The position numbers and the translations under genes were made by a program. Shown piece by piece: positions 10,466 to 20,995 of a stretch of DNA of 64,000 nucleotides (positions within the stretch are counted from its first letter, which is position 1; the number at the start of each line of letters is the position of its first letter). The notes under the pieces were generated by a model that was given only the letters and a program-made list of their open reading frames with translations, did not search any database and was not told the DNA's origin. The DNA is taken from the NCBI GenBank assembly GCA_943735955.1, contig OX030963.1, positions 3,956,658 to 4,020,657 on the forward strand, given 5' to 3'. The stretch comes from Piscicola geometra (taxonomy: Eukaryota > Annelida > Clitellata > Hirudinida > Piscicolidae).

Positions 10466-11934
10466 TATTAATTGCTCCTTTTTTAGTGAGCTTATTCAAC
10501 AGGTCATTTTCGGCAGGCAGGGTTCCGAAGTCTTTCAAGTCGGCCTACATCACGCCACTGCTCAAGAAGCCAAGTCTTAAACTCACTGAAACTTCGTCGT
10601 ACAGGCCTATTTCAAACTTGAGGGTGTTGTCCAAACTCATGGAAAGATTAGTTCTCCACAGAGTAGTCAACTACCTCGCAGAATTTCACCTTTTCCCTCC
10701 CTTGCAGTCAGCCTACCGTCGTCATCATTCGACAGAAACTGCCATAACCAAAGTCTTTTCAGACATCGTTAGGGCAGCAGATGACGGTAAGCTTACATTG
10801 TTAGTTTTGCTTGATCTATCGGCAGCTTTCGATCTGGTAGATCACGCAACACTGCTCCGAAGACTGCACATCTCCTATGGTTTCTCAGACTCTGCGTTAG
10901 AATGGTTTAGGGACTACTTAAATGACAGATGTTTTGACATCCGCTGTAGTGGGACAAAATCGACAATGTCGGTTTCCGCTGTAGGAGTCCCCCAAGGTTC
11001 AGTTCTTGGTCCTTTACTGTTCTCTTTGTACACTGGAGATTTGGAAAGAATAGCAGCTAGACATGAGCTCGCTTTTCATCAGTACGCTGATGACACCCAG
11101 ATTTACGGTCATTGCATTAAAGGTCATCAGGCTGATCTGCAAGCAAGGGTGTCATCATGCATTGATGAAATTGCTGCTTGGATGAGTGCCAATCAACTGA
11201 AACTTAACTCCAACAAAACTGAAGTTATCTGGCTCTCATCCCGTCGAAACTCTACTCACACTCCCAAAGATCCAGTTCGCATTTGTCAGAACGAGATAAT
11301 TCCTTCCGATAGTGTCAGAAACCTAGGAGTCTATTTCGACAAAGATCTCACCATGACGACACACATCAACAAGATGACTCAAACCTGCTTTGCTTCTTTA
11401 CGCCAAATACGATCCATAAGATGGTTATTGACCAAGGACTCACTGAGAACATTGGCTTCTGCTTTGGTTCTCAGTCGAATTGACTATGGCAATATCATTC
11501 TTACTGGGTTGCCAATGAAGCAGCTGCAGAAAATTCAGTCTATAATCAACACCACAGCTAGGCTCATAACAGGTGCTAGAAAGTATGATCACATCAGCCC
11601 TGTTCTCAAGGAGCTTCACTGGCTTCGTGTTGAAAATAGAATTGAATACAAAAACATCTTGTTAATGCACAAGTGTCTGTCTAATGAGTGCCCAGATTAT
11701 TTGTCGAGTAGCATTGTCATGAGAGCAAGTCTTCCCCAGAGGGAAAGACTCAGGTCTGCTAGGTCAAGAGATGTAGTTCCACAGAGCTACAAACTCAAGT
11801 ATGCAGGTGCAAGAAGCTTTTTTGTTGCAGCGCCGACTCTTTGGAATAGTCTTCCCAATAGACTCAAATCCCCGAGCTCGACCGCGACATTTAGCCGTTC
11901 CCTGAAAACGTACTTGTTCGACCGATCACAATAA
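10432..11934 (+). CDS. LINE reverse transcriptase (CR1/L2-like), open, 5'-truncated
   Basis: The open reading runs 500 codons, though the first dozen or so residues probably come from the insertion site. Reverse transcriptase motifs appear in order: SSYRPISNLRVLSKLMERLV, LLDLSAAFDLVDHATL (motif A), VPQGSVLGPLLFSLYTGDL (motif B), FHQYADDTQIYG (motif C, catalytic YADD) and a C-terminal SRIDYGN...LKELHWLRV block. There is no internal stop or frameshift in the part that remains, so this copy is young. It lacks the APE endonuclease and cannot move on its own. It is a mobile-element ORF, not a host gene, and differs clearly from the LINE family at 49889-52981. Confidence 0.9.
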   Translation: MMYYCIFYHVYLLIAPFLVSLFNRSFSAGRVPKSFKSAYITPLLKKPSLKLTETSSYRPISNLRVLSKLMERLVLHRVVNYLAEFHLFPPLQSAYRRHHSTETAITKVFSDIVRAADDGKLTLLVLLDLSAAFDLVDHATLLRRLHISYGFSDSALEWFRDYLNDRCFDIRCSGTKSTMSVSAVGVPQGSVLGPLLFSLYTGDLERIAARHELAFHQYADDTQIYGHCIKGHQADLQARVSSCIDEIAAWMSANQLKLNSNKTEVIWLSSRRNSTHTPKDPVRICQNEIIPSDSVRNLGVYFDKDLTMTTHINKMTQTCFASLRQIRSIRWLLTKDSLRTLASALVLSRIDYGNIILTGLPMKQLQKIQSIINTTARLITGARKYDHISPVLKELHWLRVENRIEYKNILLMHKCLSNECPDYLSSSIVMRASLPQRERLRSARSRDVVPQSYKLKYAGARSFFVAAPTLWNSLPNRLKSPSSTATFSRSLKTYLFDRSQ

Positions 11935-12060
11935 CTTACAAATTTACTGCTCATTTTTCATTAATCAAATTCTTGCTTCCCAATTTCATTCTTTTTTTAT
12001 ATTTATACAAATGGTCAATAATAATTGTAAAATAAATAACAATAATAATAAATAATAATA
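10466..12060 (+). mobile_element. CR1/L2-like LINE, 5'-truncated, with intact reverse transcriptase
   Basis: It has inserted into a copy of the segment seen at 8465-8660, after ctattaatt. It contains an open reverse transcriptase reading and ends in an AATAAT-type tail at about 12030-12060. A tRNA-derived SINE follows immediately. The endonuclease part is missing, consistent with 5' truncation on insertion. Confidence 0.85.
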
Positions 12061-12065
12061 ATAAT

Positions 12066-12250
12066 ATAATGGCGAGTGGGTTGGCTTAGATGGTAAGTCG
12101 TTAGACCTGCAACTTGAAGGTCGCCAGTTCGAATCCCTGTACAGCCAACCGTGAGCTATCATATACCTAGTGTATATGATGCGGTGTTTCACGACTTATG
12201 TCGTGTGAGTGGCGCTTCAGTTGCGTGCCCGGGCGCTATATAAAAAAAAA
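12066..12250 (+). mobile_element. tRNA-derived SINE
   Basis: The head has an A box (tggcttagatgg) and B box (gttcgaatcc) in tRNA spacing. A body follows with the inverted motif atcatatacctagtgtatat, and the end is gcgctatataaaaaaaa. A second, diverged copy lies at 48648-48840. The tRNA-like part is a SINE promoter, not a functional tRNA gene, because it lacks a clean acceptor stem. Confidence 0.88.
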
Positions 12251-12955
12251 AACTAATATAGATATTTACTTCTTTTTTTTTTCTTAAATTTATTGTTATT
12301 ATCATTTAAGTTTCAATCATTAAAAAAAATTTTTTTTTCTATTTAAAAAAAATAAAAAAATAAATATATATATATATGTATATATATGTATATATATATA
12401 TATATATGTGTATATATATGTATATATGTGTTTATGTATATGTATGTATATATATATAAATGATCTCATTGTTAAATTTCAATACCTTACTTCTCCTATA
12501 CTTTCCATTTATTCATCAATCATTAATAATATTATCAAATTTTCCATAACCAAGTGGTCTTGAAGCCCGTCCGGGTTTACGCCACGTTAATAATATTCGT
12601 CGTTGTATTGTATTGTATTGTATTAAATTGTTTGTTAAAACGCTTGTAAGTTATAAACAGTATAAAAATCAAAGGCACAGGAAAAAACAGTCGATCATCA
12701 TAGGGGTGTACACAGTCGATCATTAATTGCTTTTGTAGCAAATACATTATTGAATTGCATTTCAATATTTTGTGAAACGCAATATGTTCCAATAATGTTT
12801 AAGTTCTAAATAATACTTCCTAAAAGCAAAACAATGAAAGAAAATGAAAAAAAAGCAAAAATGATAATTTTTATCTGATACTCCGATTATAAATATTTAA
12901 CCTAAAAACACAAAAAACTTTAAAAGGATTTGTCAAAAGCATGGTTCATAAGAAT
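12251..12955. other. AT-rich spacer with (TA)n and (TATTG)n runs
   Basis: The stretch is AT-rich and contains a degenerate TA/TATATG array at 12360-12460 and a short TATTG array at 12603-12625. No gene was recognised. Confidence 0.6.
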
Positions 12956-13647
12956 ACAAGGGGAGGACCCAGGGGGGCATCGGGGCACATCCCTTCAGAG
13001 CTATTTTCTTCTTTTTAATTTTTAAACGTAATTAACACGATTTTATCAATTTTTAATTTTGAACAGAAGATATACCCCCTTCCCAGCAGCTAAAAAACGT
13101 TCTATTTTATAACGCTATTTGTAAGAGTAACTGGGATAAAAGTTTTCAATCCAGCTAGCTAGTGAAGCAGAGCTGTGTGCAATGACCACTACAGAAAGGC
13201 TATTGATAGCCTTGACAGATGCTGGCTGATGAGGATAGGAAATAGGTCAAAGACGATTCTAAATAAGCTCATGAATATGGCAGTGAAATTTGAGAGAAAT
13301 AAGTCAATAAAGCTGGCGGATGGTTTAGGTTCAAAGTGCGAGATTTGTCCAACGAAAAGAGCATTTCTTATTAAAGGAATGTGAAAATAAGTTTGCAAAT
13401 ATAAAGAAAACTAGTCTGTGCATAGGCAGATAGTCAAACAATTACTAATAAAGATTTTAATAAAAATGGAATTTCATTCTATTTTTGATTCTAAATTGAA
13501 ATAAAAAATCATATAGCGTTTTATTTAAAATATAATTAAGTTAAAACAAAAATATGATCGTTCGCGCTGATAATTGGCCGTTCCATACTATTACTAAAAG
13601 AAATGAGTGCCCCCCTCCCTTGGACCCTCCTAGATCCGCCCCAGGAT
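12956..13647. mobile_element. Possible DNA transposon with G-rich inverted ends
   Basis: The left end (aggacccaggggggcat) and the reverse complement of the right end (agggtccaagggaggggggc) are loosely inverted copies. The middle part (13220-13460) recurs at 15470-15690, and the right end recurs at 22545-22600. No transposase was recognised, and the limits are uncertain. Confidence 0.4.
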
Positions 13648-14040
13648 ACATCTATGGAAAACTCATTGAGAAAAAAAACTGATGTGCGACATGATAAAAC
13701 CAAAATGACACCAAAAGCAGATAGTTTTAGAAAAAAACAGCGGCTTAACTGCCATGGTCTCGAGAAGTTTAATATTTTCTGTCGATCTGTCAGTCATTAA
13801 AAATTTATCCTAAATAGTAGCCTTTGAAGGGAAACTTTTACATCAAAAAATGATTTCTACAGTCTAGGTAATAGTTCTTTAATATTTAATAGTTCACTAA
13901 AATTGTTGAGGTTTGTTCATTTATTTATTTTAGATTAATAAAATGAAAAGACTTTTGAAAAACTTGTGTTTACATAAGACAAGTTTACTAGAAAATTTAA
14001 AATTTCAAGTTTTCTGAATCAGTATTAAGTTACAATAATT
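13590..14040. repeat. Flanking segment shared by receptor copies G1 and G2
   Basis: This segment, downstream of copy G1, matches 22530-22812 plus 23535-23700 downstream of copy G2. The G2 version is split by a 722-bp hAT element, so the sequence here shows the empty site (ctaggtaa near 13866). The homology shows that G1 and G2 arose by segmental duplication including their 3' flanks. Confidence 0.85.
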
Positions 14041-14315
14041 CATGTGCGTTTTTAAAGTCTTAAAAATAATTAATTAGATACTGGCCTCAAATTCTTTAAA
14101 TGTGGTAGTGATCGACTGTGTACGTGAATGTGATCGACTGTGTACACCTTCCACCTATAAGTAAAACTCTAGTTTATTAAATAAATTGTATAACTAATAA
14201 TCACCGCCACCCCCATTACACTGCCCTTCGAGTCGTTTATTGTGATCTTTGTCACTCCTGGTGTGGTAGTTTGAAATGTTCTTCAGAATGTATAAATTAG
14301 CGAAACAAACTATTT

Positions 14316-14364
14316 GATACTATCTAAATTGACGAAAAGTGCTTTTGCCAATTTAGATAGTATC
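14316..14364. other. 49-base near-perfect hairpin in the 3' flank of G1
   Basis: The arms gatactatctaaattg and caatttagatagtatc are perfect 16-base inverted copies. They are separated by a 17-base centre (cgaaaagtgcttttg type) that can itself partly pair. The hairpin lies about 85 bases past the G1 stop codon in the sense of transcription, so it may be in a 3' UTR. It could be a cruciform, an RNA structure or the core of a miniature transposon. Confidence 0.8.
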
Positions 14365-14447
14365 AGTTTTATTTTTGATGATAAAAACTTTCTATCGGTT
14401 TTATAAATATTTTTCACATTTAATTAAATTAATTAAAAAAGAATTAT

Positions 14448-15092
14448 TTATTTGGACCAACTTATACCAACAATATGTCCATTAGCATCTTCCTCTGAGA
14501 TACCAATGAAACTAATGTTATAATGAGCTTCCAGTGGTGGGAACATGGGTATCCTGATTGCTTGATTCAGCTCTGCTGTAGCCATGGATGTGTTTTTAGG
14601 CATGCTATTATACCTTGTTCTTTTTTTGAAACACAAGAATACTTGGACAAAAGCAACCATTACGATGACCCCAATCGGAATGACGTACAGAAAAGCTGAA
14701 AGATTCAATAAAATGTATGAAACATAAAAATACAAGTTTGTAACTGCTATTGTAAAAAGGATGAATTGCGGACAGTGATGAAATCTTGAAAAACAAACCG
14801 AGTTTATTTGATGGTTGATACTGGAACCTGTCAGCCAGCAGAATGCAACGGTCAGATTCTCTCAGCGCACAGTCAGCCAAACACTCATAACTGCAAAACT
14901 TTTCAATTTGGTTCTCTCTCAAAACGGCGCTGTTGAACTCGGTTTTGACAGTGCCGTCTTGGTGGAGACACTTGTATGAGCAAGGGATGCCCTCACTGAC
15001 GTGCGCTTGGCACGTGATGGTTTTTTTGTTGTAAAAAGTCATCGGGTGCAGGGAGTAGGAGGTCAGGAGGTCGTATGAGGTGTTCAATGCAT
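14448..15092 (-). CDS. Ig-like receptor copy G1: D3 exon and TM/tail exon only
   Basis: Exon D3 is 14799-15092 (294 bp) and exon TM/tail is 14448-14695, both in phase 1 and matching G2 and G3. D3 is an Ig-like domain (TITCQAHVSEGIPCSYK, then YECLADC). The core Trp seen in G2 and G3 (CSYKWLHQDG) is Cys here, and a nearby Gly is also Cys (EKFCSYEC). The TM segment is VIPIGVIVMVAFVQVFLCF, followed by a short tail ending in ISWSK with no Thr-rich repeats. No D1, D2 or signal exon lies between 15.1 and 23.7 kb, and homology with the G3 intron ends abruptly near 15430. It could be a truncated duplicate, or an alternative 3' exon pair for G2, since the phases would join to give a 404-aa product. The exon calls are strong; the status as a functional gene is open. 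Confidence 0.7.
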
Positions 15093-15690
15093 CTGTAATG
15101 GTTTCAGCATTTTGCTTGCTAGTGAGGAAAACCTCTTTAAAAAAATAACAATAACATCAACAAGTCTTACAACATTATATACTTTTTTGTTGTTTTTCAA
15201 AGATTTTGATAAGAAAAGATTCATAATATAAAGTTTTAGAAAATTTAAAGACTTCCTATAAATATTTGAAACTGCTTATCGAATTTTCAAAAGATAAGTA
15301 AAAAGAAAGCAGCAATAATTCTGATATAATAGCGACGTAAAAATATACAATTCGAAAAATAACTAGGATTATTATCACAAATGGCCGAGACTTGGATAAC
15401 GAGTTTTAAAGAAGAATTTTATGGCATCAAATTTAAGAGAACATTCCGAAATAAATAAATAAAGATGGCGGATGGTTCAGCGTCTTTGCTCACGAAGTGC
15501 GAGATGTGTCCAACGAAAAGAGCATTTCTAATTAAATGAATGTGAAAACAAGTTTGCAAATATAAAGGAAAACTAGTCTGTGCATAGGCAGATAGTCAAA
15601 AAATTTGCAATAAAGATTTTCATAAAAATGTAATTTCATTCTATTTTGGATTCTAAGTTGCGCTGATATTTTGCCGTTCCATAATACCCT
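15093..15690. other. G1 intron remnant joined to a dispersed repeat
   Basis: 15093-15430 matches the D2-D3 intron of copy G3 (38460-38690 plus 42903-42995). It preserves the site (tataatagcgacg, near 15335) where G3 carries an RTE-like insertion. From about 15430 the sequence switches to a repeat that matches 13280-13500. Confidence 0.8.
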
Positions 15691-16018
15691 GTGAACACTC
15701 ATACATGGGATCTATATAGGCAACTATATGGGCAGCCCATATGGGACCCATGTCAAAATGATACACCAAATGGGTCCCCAATGGGCTATATGGGCTATTT
15801 CTAAGTATGCTATATGGGCCTTATGTGTGCTATATGGGCTTTTTCTAAATGGGCCTCATGTAGGCTATATGAGCTTTTTCTAAGTGGGCCTAATGTAGGC
15901 TATATGGGCTTTATCTAAGTAGGTCTTAAGTAGGCTATGTGGGCTATGTGGGTTTTTTCTAAGTGGGCTATATGGTCTATTTCTAAGTGGGCCTTTTTTG
16001 GGCTATATAGACTGCTTG
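15691..16018. repeat. Minisatellite of tatgggctat / aagtgggcct type
   Basis: A degenerate array of roughly 30-45-bp units carries tatatgggct. The same vocabulary forms the inner ends of the inverted repeat arms at 20820-20995 and 26285-26610. Confidence 0.85.
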
Positions 16019-17288
16019 CAGTGTTGTTCCAGTTAACTGTAACTGTAACTGAAATGGTAAATTAACTGAAAAATATGATTCAATTAACTGTAACTTTAAC
16101 TGTAACTGTTATTCAAGGCATAACTGTAACTGAAATAGAAACTGAAAAATAAGAATACTAACTGAATAGTAATTAAAAAATATCTATTTAAAAATGGGAG
16201 CGCTACAAGATAAAACATTGGCGGATGCACGTTTTTGAGCAATAATATGAATTATTTATTTTATTCTTCGAGTCCAATTATATTAATTTAGTGTTTTACA
16301 TAGTTACTTTTTTTTGACAAGTTGAATTAATCAAATTTTTATGAAATGTTTAAAGTTGATAGCGGTAGAAAACAAGAAAATGCCGTATGGGCCTATTTTA
16401 TTTACGAAGCTTCATGCGACAGAAGCGAATGTCAGGTTTCGGAAGAGGATGATAATTATAAGGAGAAATTTACCAGGTAACACACTGTAGTTGATAATTG
16501 TTTACGTATTTACATTTTTAAATATTATTTACCAAGTTATGATCATAATTTATAAGCCATTTAAATCATTTCAATTAAACAGTCGTAAATATATGCCATT
16601 TCTATCATTTAGGTTTAGAGAAAATGATTTCTTTGATAAAAGAGTGTAAGAACAATGTAGAAGATCGAATTCGTCAAGATCTACAAACTGGACATCGCGT
16701 TGTCATTAGCATGGATTGCTGGACTAAGAAGGGTCTTACACTTTCATGTCTCGGGATCTCAGCATCCTTTTATAATCCATCAATGCTTCGTGCGATTCAG
16801 GTCCTGCTAAATGTTCATTCATTGTCTCACCCACATACAGGAGAAATGTTAGCACTTAAATTATTGAGTACCATAGATTATTAGCTTCTTTTGCGCAAGA
16901 CATTGTTTCAGCTCCCGCTTCACAAGCGTATGTGGATAGGGTGTTTTAAGTGTGCGGAGACCTAACTGCAGGGAAAAAAATCGCTTCAGCAAAAATCTGG
17001 AATTGAAGATATTTATGAAAATGAACAGCAAATATTATGAATAATATATTTATATATCTTTTAAATGATTTGACTTTTAAAAATTAATTTGGCTGTATTA
17101 TAAATAAAAATTCCTTTTTTCCATCTTGATTAACTGTAAAATGTAACTATAAAAAAATAACTGAAACTGAAATAGTAACTGAAAAATTAAAATTTGCATA
17201 ACTGTAACTTGAATAGTAACTGAAAAATTAAATTTGTCATAACTGTAACTTGAACTTAAACTGAAAAATCCGAACTGGAAAATCACTG
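16019..17288 (+). mobile_element. hAT element with BED-type transposase remnant, 1270 bp
   Basis: The left end cagtgttgttccagtt and the reverse complement of the right end cagtgattttccagtt form TIRs. The flanking 8-mers actgcttg and gctgcctg match at 6 of 8 positions. Subterminal arrays of taactgtaactgaaat are present at both ends. A sister element with a perfect target duplication lies at 45712-46804. Confidence 0.9.
16350..17040 (+). pseudogene. hAT transposase (ZBED-like) pseudogene
   Basis: Fragments in order are a BED-finger-like start near 16350-16480 (SGRKQENAVW then CDRSECQVSEED), a catalytic-region piece at 16624-16881 (RVVISMDCWTKKGLTLSCLG and HPHTGEMLALKLLS), and the C-terminal dimerisation motif near 16887-17038 (SAPASQAYVDRVF, a stop, VCGDLTAGKKNRFSKNLELK). 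The frame changes and the internal stop show it is dead. About half of the transposase core is deleted. Confidence 0.85.
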
Positions 17289-17486
17289 GCTGCCTGTATA
17301 GCATATACGCTCAAACTTTTGAAAACGAACACATGATTGTTTGAAAAATTATTTATTGTAAAAAAAAGCAAGTAAAATATGTATGCCAAAAATAAATTTA
17401 AAGATATTTAAAAAAAGAGTCAAAATATTTAAAAAATTTGATTAATCGGATTCTTCAATCTTCAATCAGACTTTCGAGATTATTTC

Positions 17487-17985
17487 ATCAATCAATCAAT
17501 CACTAATGATTTGTATAGAGCCCTTTACTAACTGAACAAAAGCGCTCTTCAAATAAATTTGTTAAATAAAACGGTTTTTAGACCACTACCAATGTATGTA
17601 TATATATCAATTTAAATATATAAAAAAACAAACAATCAACCTCAATAATCCAACCTCACCCACACCACCATGACATTCACCGCCAAAAAATCACTATCAC
17701 CACCAATAAAAAATTCAATCATCACCACAGTACCAACACTCATACCACAGCACAATCATCACCACATCATCCTCAAAACCATAAAACACAATCATCATTC
17801 TTCTCAATTTTCTGTCTTGCCACTGGTGCCGAGGCTGCGAAAGAGGGTGAAGGAGAAGTCTTTGCCAACGCTGGTACTGCTGCTGCTATGGAAGGATTTC
17901 TTCTTTATGTACAGCTTACTTGATTCCCTGCGGCCATCTTGGTCTGCTGCGGCCATTCCTTGAAAGATTCGAAACAACAAACATT
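17487..17985 (-). mobile_element. Chimeric retroposon family R with LINE-type 3' tail
   Basis: On the minus strand the head reads FESFKEWPQQTKMAAGNQ and then has a frame-breaking change relative to the copy at 5500-5975. The body matches the other copies, and the 3' end carries the LINE-like (ATTG)n tail at 17487-17505. Confidence 0.72.
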
Positions 17986-18139
17986 CGCACTAAAAATATT
18001 CTAATTAATTAAATTATATTTTTATTTAGACTTAAGATTCTAAAATGTTAATATATTATACCCAAAACCGTTTATTCTACAAATTGGCAGCCGCTAACGG
18101 TTAAGCAGTTCAATGTCGATATTGGCTGAATATCTTTGT

Positions 18140-20995
18140 GGTAATTAGTGAAAGTTTATTTTTTGTCTTTATCAGTGGATACTCGTTGTGCTAATCAATC
18201 AATCAATCCATCAATCACTTATAATTTGTATAGCGCCCTTTACAAAGTGAACAAAAGCGCTCAGCCATCACGTTCTGAACAAGTACGTCTTCAGGCCTCG
18301 ACGGAAAGCTATGAGTGACTTAGATGAAGTTAGAGAAGAGGGTAAAGAATCCCATAAAAGAGGACCACAGTAAGAAAAAGAACGTTTAGCAAAAGAGTGT
18401 TTAACTGGAAAACGAAAAGAACGCTTAAAGGTAGATTAATTAGATTTATAAAATAAATTGGGGCAGTACAATTATGAATTTAAACATATTTAGCCATATT
18501 TTAAAAGTCACTCTAGATCTCAAAGGTAACCAATGTAACAAACGAAGATAAGGAGAAATGTGAGAAAACTTAGGAGCACGGGCAACAAGACGAGCAGCAC
18601 AATTAAAGACTTTATTTAGAGGAGCTAAAACAGTATCAGGGAGACCATAGTAAAGAGAGTTGCAATAATCAATCCTGGAGAGAACTGGAGAAGATACAAG
18701 AAGTTGCAAAGTAGGATCATCGAGAAAAAGAAGAAACTGTTTAATACGTCGAATGTGGAAGTAACTATATTTAGAGACAGGTAGAATTTGAAGAGCTAAA
18801 GACAAGTTAGAATCGAAAATAAAACCAAGGCTACGAATGGAAGATGAAGGGTTTAGAGAGAGTGAAGAGGGGGGAGGCAAAACTAAAGAAGGAAGAGATA
18901 GTAAAGACTTTGATTTTTTATTGAAATATATGAGTTCAAATTTGTCCGGATTAAGTTTGAGAAACATAGAAGAAGCCCAAGAAATTATAGATTGAAGACA
19001 GAGAGTTATTTTATTAACAGTAAGGTCAAGAGAAGAGTCAGTGAAAGATGTATAAATATAGGAGTCGTCAGCATAAATTTGACTGTTTTAAGAAGATGAC
19101 GAAATAATATTAGGTAGTTTCGAGGTATAAAAAATAAAAATTAAGGGACCAAGGATTGAGCCCTGTGGAACACCATAAGATAAAGAAACAGAAGAAGAAC
19201 GAGAAGATTCAATTGATACATTGGAAGTTCGCTCAGAAAGGTAGGATTTAAGCCAGATAAGGAAAGATCGAGAAATATTAAAGGAAGAATCTAAAAAATT
19301 TAATAAAAGAGTATGATCAACAGTATCAAAAGCAAAGGAAAAGTCTAGGCATAAAAGAAGAGTAGATGCATTAGAATCATAAGTTAAAATAAGGTCATTA
19401 TAGAGTTTAAGTGAAGCAGTTTCAGTGGAGTGGCCAATTCTGAAACCAGATTGAGAGGAAGGAAGAAGTGAGTGTTTTTCTAGATAGAAGATTAATTGTT
19501 GAAAAGTAACTTTTTCAAGGACCTTAGAAAGAAAGGAAAGATTAGATACAGGTCTATAACTGGATTAGGATGCAGGATCAAGAGAAGGTTTCTTAATTGT
19601 AGAAATAATAAATGAAGATTTGAGGATAGAAGGAAATTTAGATGTAGACAAAGGATAAGTTAACCAAATCCAAAACAATAGGATAGAATAAAAAAAATAG
19701 TTATTTAAAAAGAGTTGTAGGAATAAGATCTAGAGAACAAGAAGTGGGAGACATAGAATTAATTATATTTGCACGACTTTATTATGTGGCTTTGTCCGAG
19801 GAGTGGTAGAATGTATGTGTGTGTGTATTTGTGTGTCCTTTTCTGTTTATGTTAAGTATGTGTCTATCTGTGAGGCGGTGGGTTGTTTGTGTGGATGAAT
19901 ATACGTGTCATCTTGAGTTTATCTAGTGTAATAAATGTCTTCAAAATGAATATTTTAATTATATCGTTGTGTTTTGTCTTTTGGTGTGGTGTTATTATTA
20001 GTCGGATAAAGGTTTCTATTAGGATATGTTGTGTTTTAAGTGGTCTTTAGATTTTATGATTTGATCATCTAAAGGCCGTGTCTGATCAGTCTTAATAGTT
20101 TCATTCTTTCATTTAGTGATAAATTCATTTATGTGTTTATTCATCGTATGTGTCTGTGTGTGTGTATAATTTATATCGCAGGTTGGGGTGTGAGTTTATA
20201 AATGTATGTTTATCGGTTGTCACTTTATCTCATCCGTCTTCCATTGAATCACCTAGTTCTTGTTATCAGTCTTAAAGTGATTCTAGGTTAGAATTTATTT
20301 GTAGTCATGATGTGTTGGTTGTAGGTTGTGGTTGTGGATGTGTTGTCAATGTGGTGTGGCTGTTATTATTTTAGCGTGTTTTATTATTTGATGTTGTGTT
20401 AGTGGAGGTATATTTTTATTGTAATGATAATCTCGTTTTATCAACGTGCATGTTTGTGTAAGTATGTGTATTTGTATCGATGGTCTAGGTGTGACTTTCC
20501 TGCTATATCTTTAACGATTGATATTTCATCTTCTCACTTTTTAATCGAATCAATTAGATCTTTCTATTAGTCTTGATGTGGTGCTGGCTTGGTTTTATTA
20601 GTAGTCTAGTTCTTGTTGTAGGTTGTGGCTGTGGGTACGATGTCGATGTGGTGTGGTTGTTGATATCGTACTGTGTATTATATTCTTTAAGGGTGTGTTC
20701 GGGGGCTTTGAACAAATGTTAAGTTGATGTTTGAATTAATTTTGTGTGTTTGTTTTCGTGTATGGATTTTTATGTTGGTTGTGACTGTATTGAACTCTAT
20801 CAGCCGAAAACACTTTGAAAATTGTCCCCCTTTAAAGCTCATTTAGCCCATATAGGACCCATATAGGACCCACATAGGCTTTCCGTGAAAACACTTAGAA
20901 TTTCTTTTTTTAAAAGCCCATTTAGCCCATATAAGACCCATATAGATAATCTCTAGCCCACGAAGCCCATATAGGACCCATATAGATCATCTCCA
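18140..20995 (+). repeat. Left arm of a large inverted repeat, interrupted by a LINE
   Basis: 18140-18197 plus 19767-20995 match the reverse complement of 26285-27640 at high identity by eye. Matching landmarks are gtggatactcgttgtgctaa, tggctttgtccgaggagtg, gtttattcatcgtat and ctatcagccgaa. The inner end is an array of agcccatataggaccc units. The LINE fragment at 18198-19766 splits this arm, and the other arm shows the unsplit sequence. The arms bracket about 5.3 kb that contains exons D1a to TM of copy G2. Confidence 0.88.
18198..19766 (-). mobile_element. CR1/L2-like LINE fragment, dead, inserted in the inverted repeat arm
   Basis: The minus strand encodes reverse transcriptase pieces (SLGFIFDSNLSLALQ, VLSRIDYCNSLYYGLPDTVL, LLHWLPLRSRVTFKIW). 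In other frames upstream lie the YADD and VPQGS regions, with frameshifts between them. The 3' end at 18198 is an (ATTG)n tail preceded by the gcgccctttac motif. It is related to but distinct from the intact LINE at 49889-52981. Confidence 0.88.

Noticed and set aside
12066..12150. A functional tRNA gene
   Set aside because: A and B boxes are present, but the acceptor stem is not intact and a SINE body and A-rich tail follow.
13175..13800. Small genes in short open frames
   Set aside because: The same sequences recur at 15470-15690 and 22540-22800 as repeats, with frames not conserved.
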